From contig JAPXLN010000038.1 in NCBI GenBank assembly GCA_033809515.1, forward strand, positions 1-6,269: a stretch of DNA of 6,269 bases, in the 5' to 3' direction. The translations under genes were made by a program, and so were the position numbers. This DNA comes from JAPXLN01 sp033809515. GTDB taxonomy: Bacteria; Bacillota; Sulfobacillia; Fermentithermobacillales; Fermentithermobacillaceae. The notes below the pieces were generated by a model. That model worked only from the letters and a program-made list of their open reading frames with translations. It did not search any database and had not been told where the DNA came from. Positions 5,392 through 6,269 of this stretch are shown here, one piece after another (positions within the stretch are counted from its first letter, which is position 1; each line of letters starts with the position of its first letter).

Positions 5392-6269
5392 ATGGTTGAT
5401 GGTGTTGGTCGTCACATGACCGAACCCGCAGCTGAGCCTGCAGTTGACCCGGTCACCAAAGCGCGCCGGAAGAGATCCCGCCTCATAATAGGACTCATGT
5501 CAGGAACCTCTGCCGACGGAGTCGACGCCTGCCTGTGCGAGATTGCAGGTTTCGGGGCAGAATCCAGCGTGCAGATCAAACACCTGAGCTCCCTTGACTA
5601 CCCATTCCCCATTAAGGCTCTTCTCACAGACACAATAGCAGACCTGAACGTCGAGCAAGTTGCCAGGCTCAACTTCCTGATTGGCCGGATTTTCGCCGCT
5701 GCAGCCCTCAAATGCATCGAAGAAGCAGACTACACTCCCGCCGAAATCGACGCTATCGCTTCCCACGGCCAAACCCTCATTCATCTGCCCAATGCCAACC
5801 ATGACCTTCTCCCTGTGCCGGCTACCCTTCAGGTAGGAGACATCTCAGTCATCGCCCAGCTCACAGGAATACTGACAGTCGGGGATTTCCGTCCCGCAGA
5901 CATGGCTCAAGGGGGCCAGGGAGCGCCTCTTGTGCCCTACGCAGACTTTCTTCTCTTCAGAGACCCCAAACTGGGAAGGGTAGTCCAAAACATCGGAGGA
6001 ATCGCAAATCTCACCTACCTGCCGCCTGCATGCACACAAGAGGACGTGATCGCATTTGACACAGGACCCGGAAACATGATCATCGACGCCCTGGTCAGCA
6101 TCTTGACCCAGGGCAAAGCTTCCATGGACACAGACGGAAAGCTGGCTTTCTCAGGGACAGCAAACCGCCAATTCCTAAGCCACCTCATGTCTGACGAATA
6201 CTACGCCACACCTCCGCCCAAGTCCACAGGCCGCGAGATGTTCGGCGTTCAGTACGCCCGCAAAATCCT
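5392..6269 (+). CDS. anmK: Anhydro-N-acetylmuramic acid kinase (partial, 3' end outside window)
   Basis: AnmK uses ATP to open the 1,6-anhydro ring of anhydro-N-acetylmuramic acid and phosphorylate it to MurNAc-6-phosphate, in cytoplasmic recycling of peptidoglycan sugars. The open frame gives 292 complete codons to the window edge; family members are about 370-390 residues, so the last fifth or so is missing. Motifs in order: GLMSGTSADGVDA (34-46, ATP-binding loop), SHGQTLIH (124-131), VGDFRPADMAQGGQGAPLVP (163-182), QNIGGIANLT (199-208) and FDTGPGN (222-228), whose Asp matches, as I recall, the catalytic base. All are intact. Homology starts near residue 31; the preceding 30 residues, ending in basic KARRKRSR, are an extension if ATG 5392 is used. 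A modest AAGGGA (5376-5381) lies 10 bases upstream; ATG 5416 is an alternative without a clear site. No MurQ, NagZ or sugar transporter gene is visible. Confidence 0.95.
   Translation, partial: MVDGVGRHMTEPAAEPAVDPVTKARRKRSRLIIGLMSGTSADGVDACLCEIAGFGAESSVQIKHLSSLDYPFPIKALLTDTIADLNVEQVARLNFLIGRIFAAAALKCIEEADYTPAEIDAIASHGQTLIHLPNANHDLLPVPATLQVGDISVIAQLTGILTVGDFRPADMAQGGQGAPLVPYADFLLFRDPKLGRVVQNIGGIANLTYLPPACTQEDVIAFDTGPGNMIIDALVSILTQGKASMDTDGKLAFSGTANRQFLSHLMSDEYYATPPPKSTGREMFGVQYARKI

Noticed and set aside
5500..6039. Two - strand frames (100 and 64 codons) opposite anmK
   Set aside because: They are antisense to all the conserved AnmK motifs and have no features of their own.

Overview
The window looks like a chromosomal stretch from a moderately GC-rich bacterium. 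The strong AGGAGG/GGAGG ribosome binding sites, GTG starts and 4-base gene overlaps fit a Bacillota (Firmicutes)-type lineage, perhaps an uncultured anaerobic clostridial or limnochordial relative. That assignment is inference from general character; there is no rRNA or other phylogenetic marker here.

Layout. Bases 1-1572 (+ strand) hold the end of an operon: the last 36 codons of an unidentified gene, then a protein with one membrane segment at each end and a large soluble domain between them (140-970), then a multi-spanning membrane protein (967-1572) whose GTG start overlaps the previous stop codon. I cannot assign a function to this pair. Bases 1573-1735 are a convergent intergenic region with a strong hairpin that could serve as terminator for both sides. 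Bases 1736-4410 (- strand) are a two-gene operon for a TldD/TldE (PmbA) metalloprotease pair: TldD carries the zinc HExxxH motif and the late Cys ligand, and TldE is the companion without the zinc site; the genes overlap by ATGA. Bases 4411-4819 form a long upstream region with no convincing gene. Bases 4820-5212 (- strand) encode a small VOC/glyoxalase-fold protein. A divergent intergenic region follows, with promoter-like sequences on both strands and a 17-codon open frame whose sequence reads like the first residues of an ABC-transporter ATPase. From 5392 to the window end (+ strand) is the 5' four-fifths or so of anmK, anhydro-N-acetylmuramic acid kinase, which recycles a peptidoglycan sugar.

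How the genes relate. The tldD-tldE pair very probably makes one heterodimeric peptidase. anmK works in cell-wall sugar recycling and has no visible pathway partner in the window. The VOC gene stands alone. The two membrane proteins probably act together, judging by coupled translation. Nothing in the window is an obvious mobile element, CRISPR array, RNA gene or defence system. The items most worth a second look are the uncharacterised membrane pair, the ABC-ATPase-like fragment inside the divergent promoter region, and the long tldD leader.
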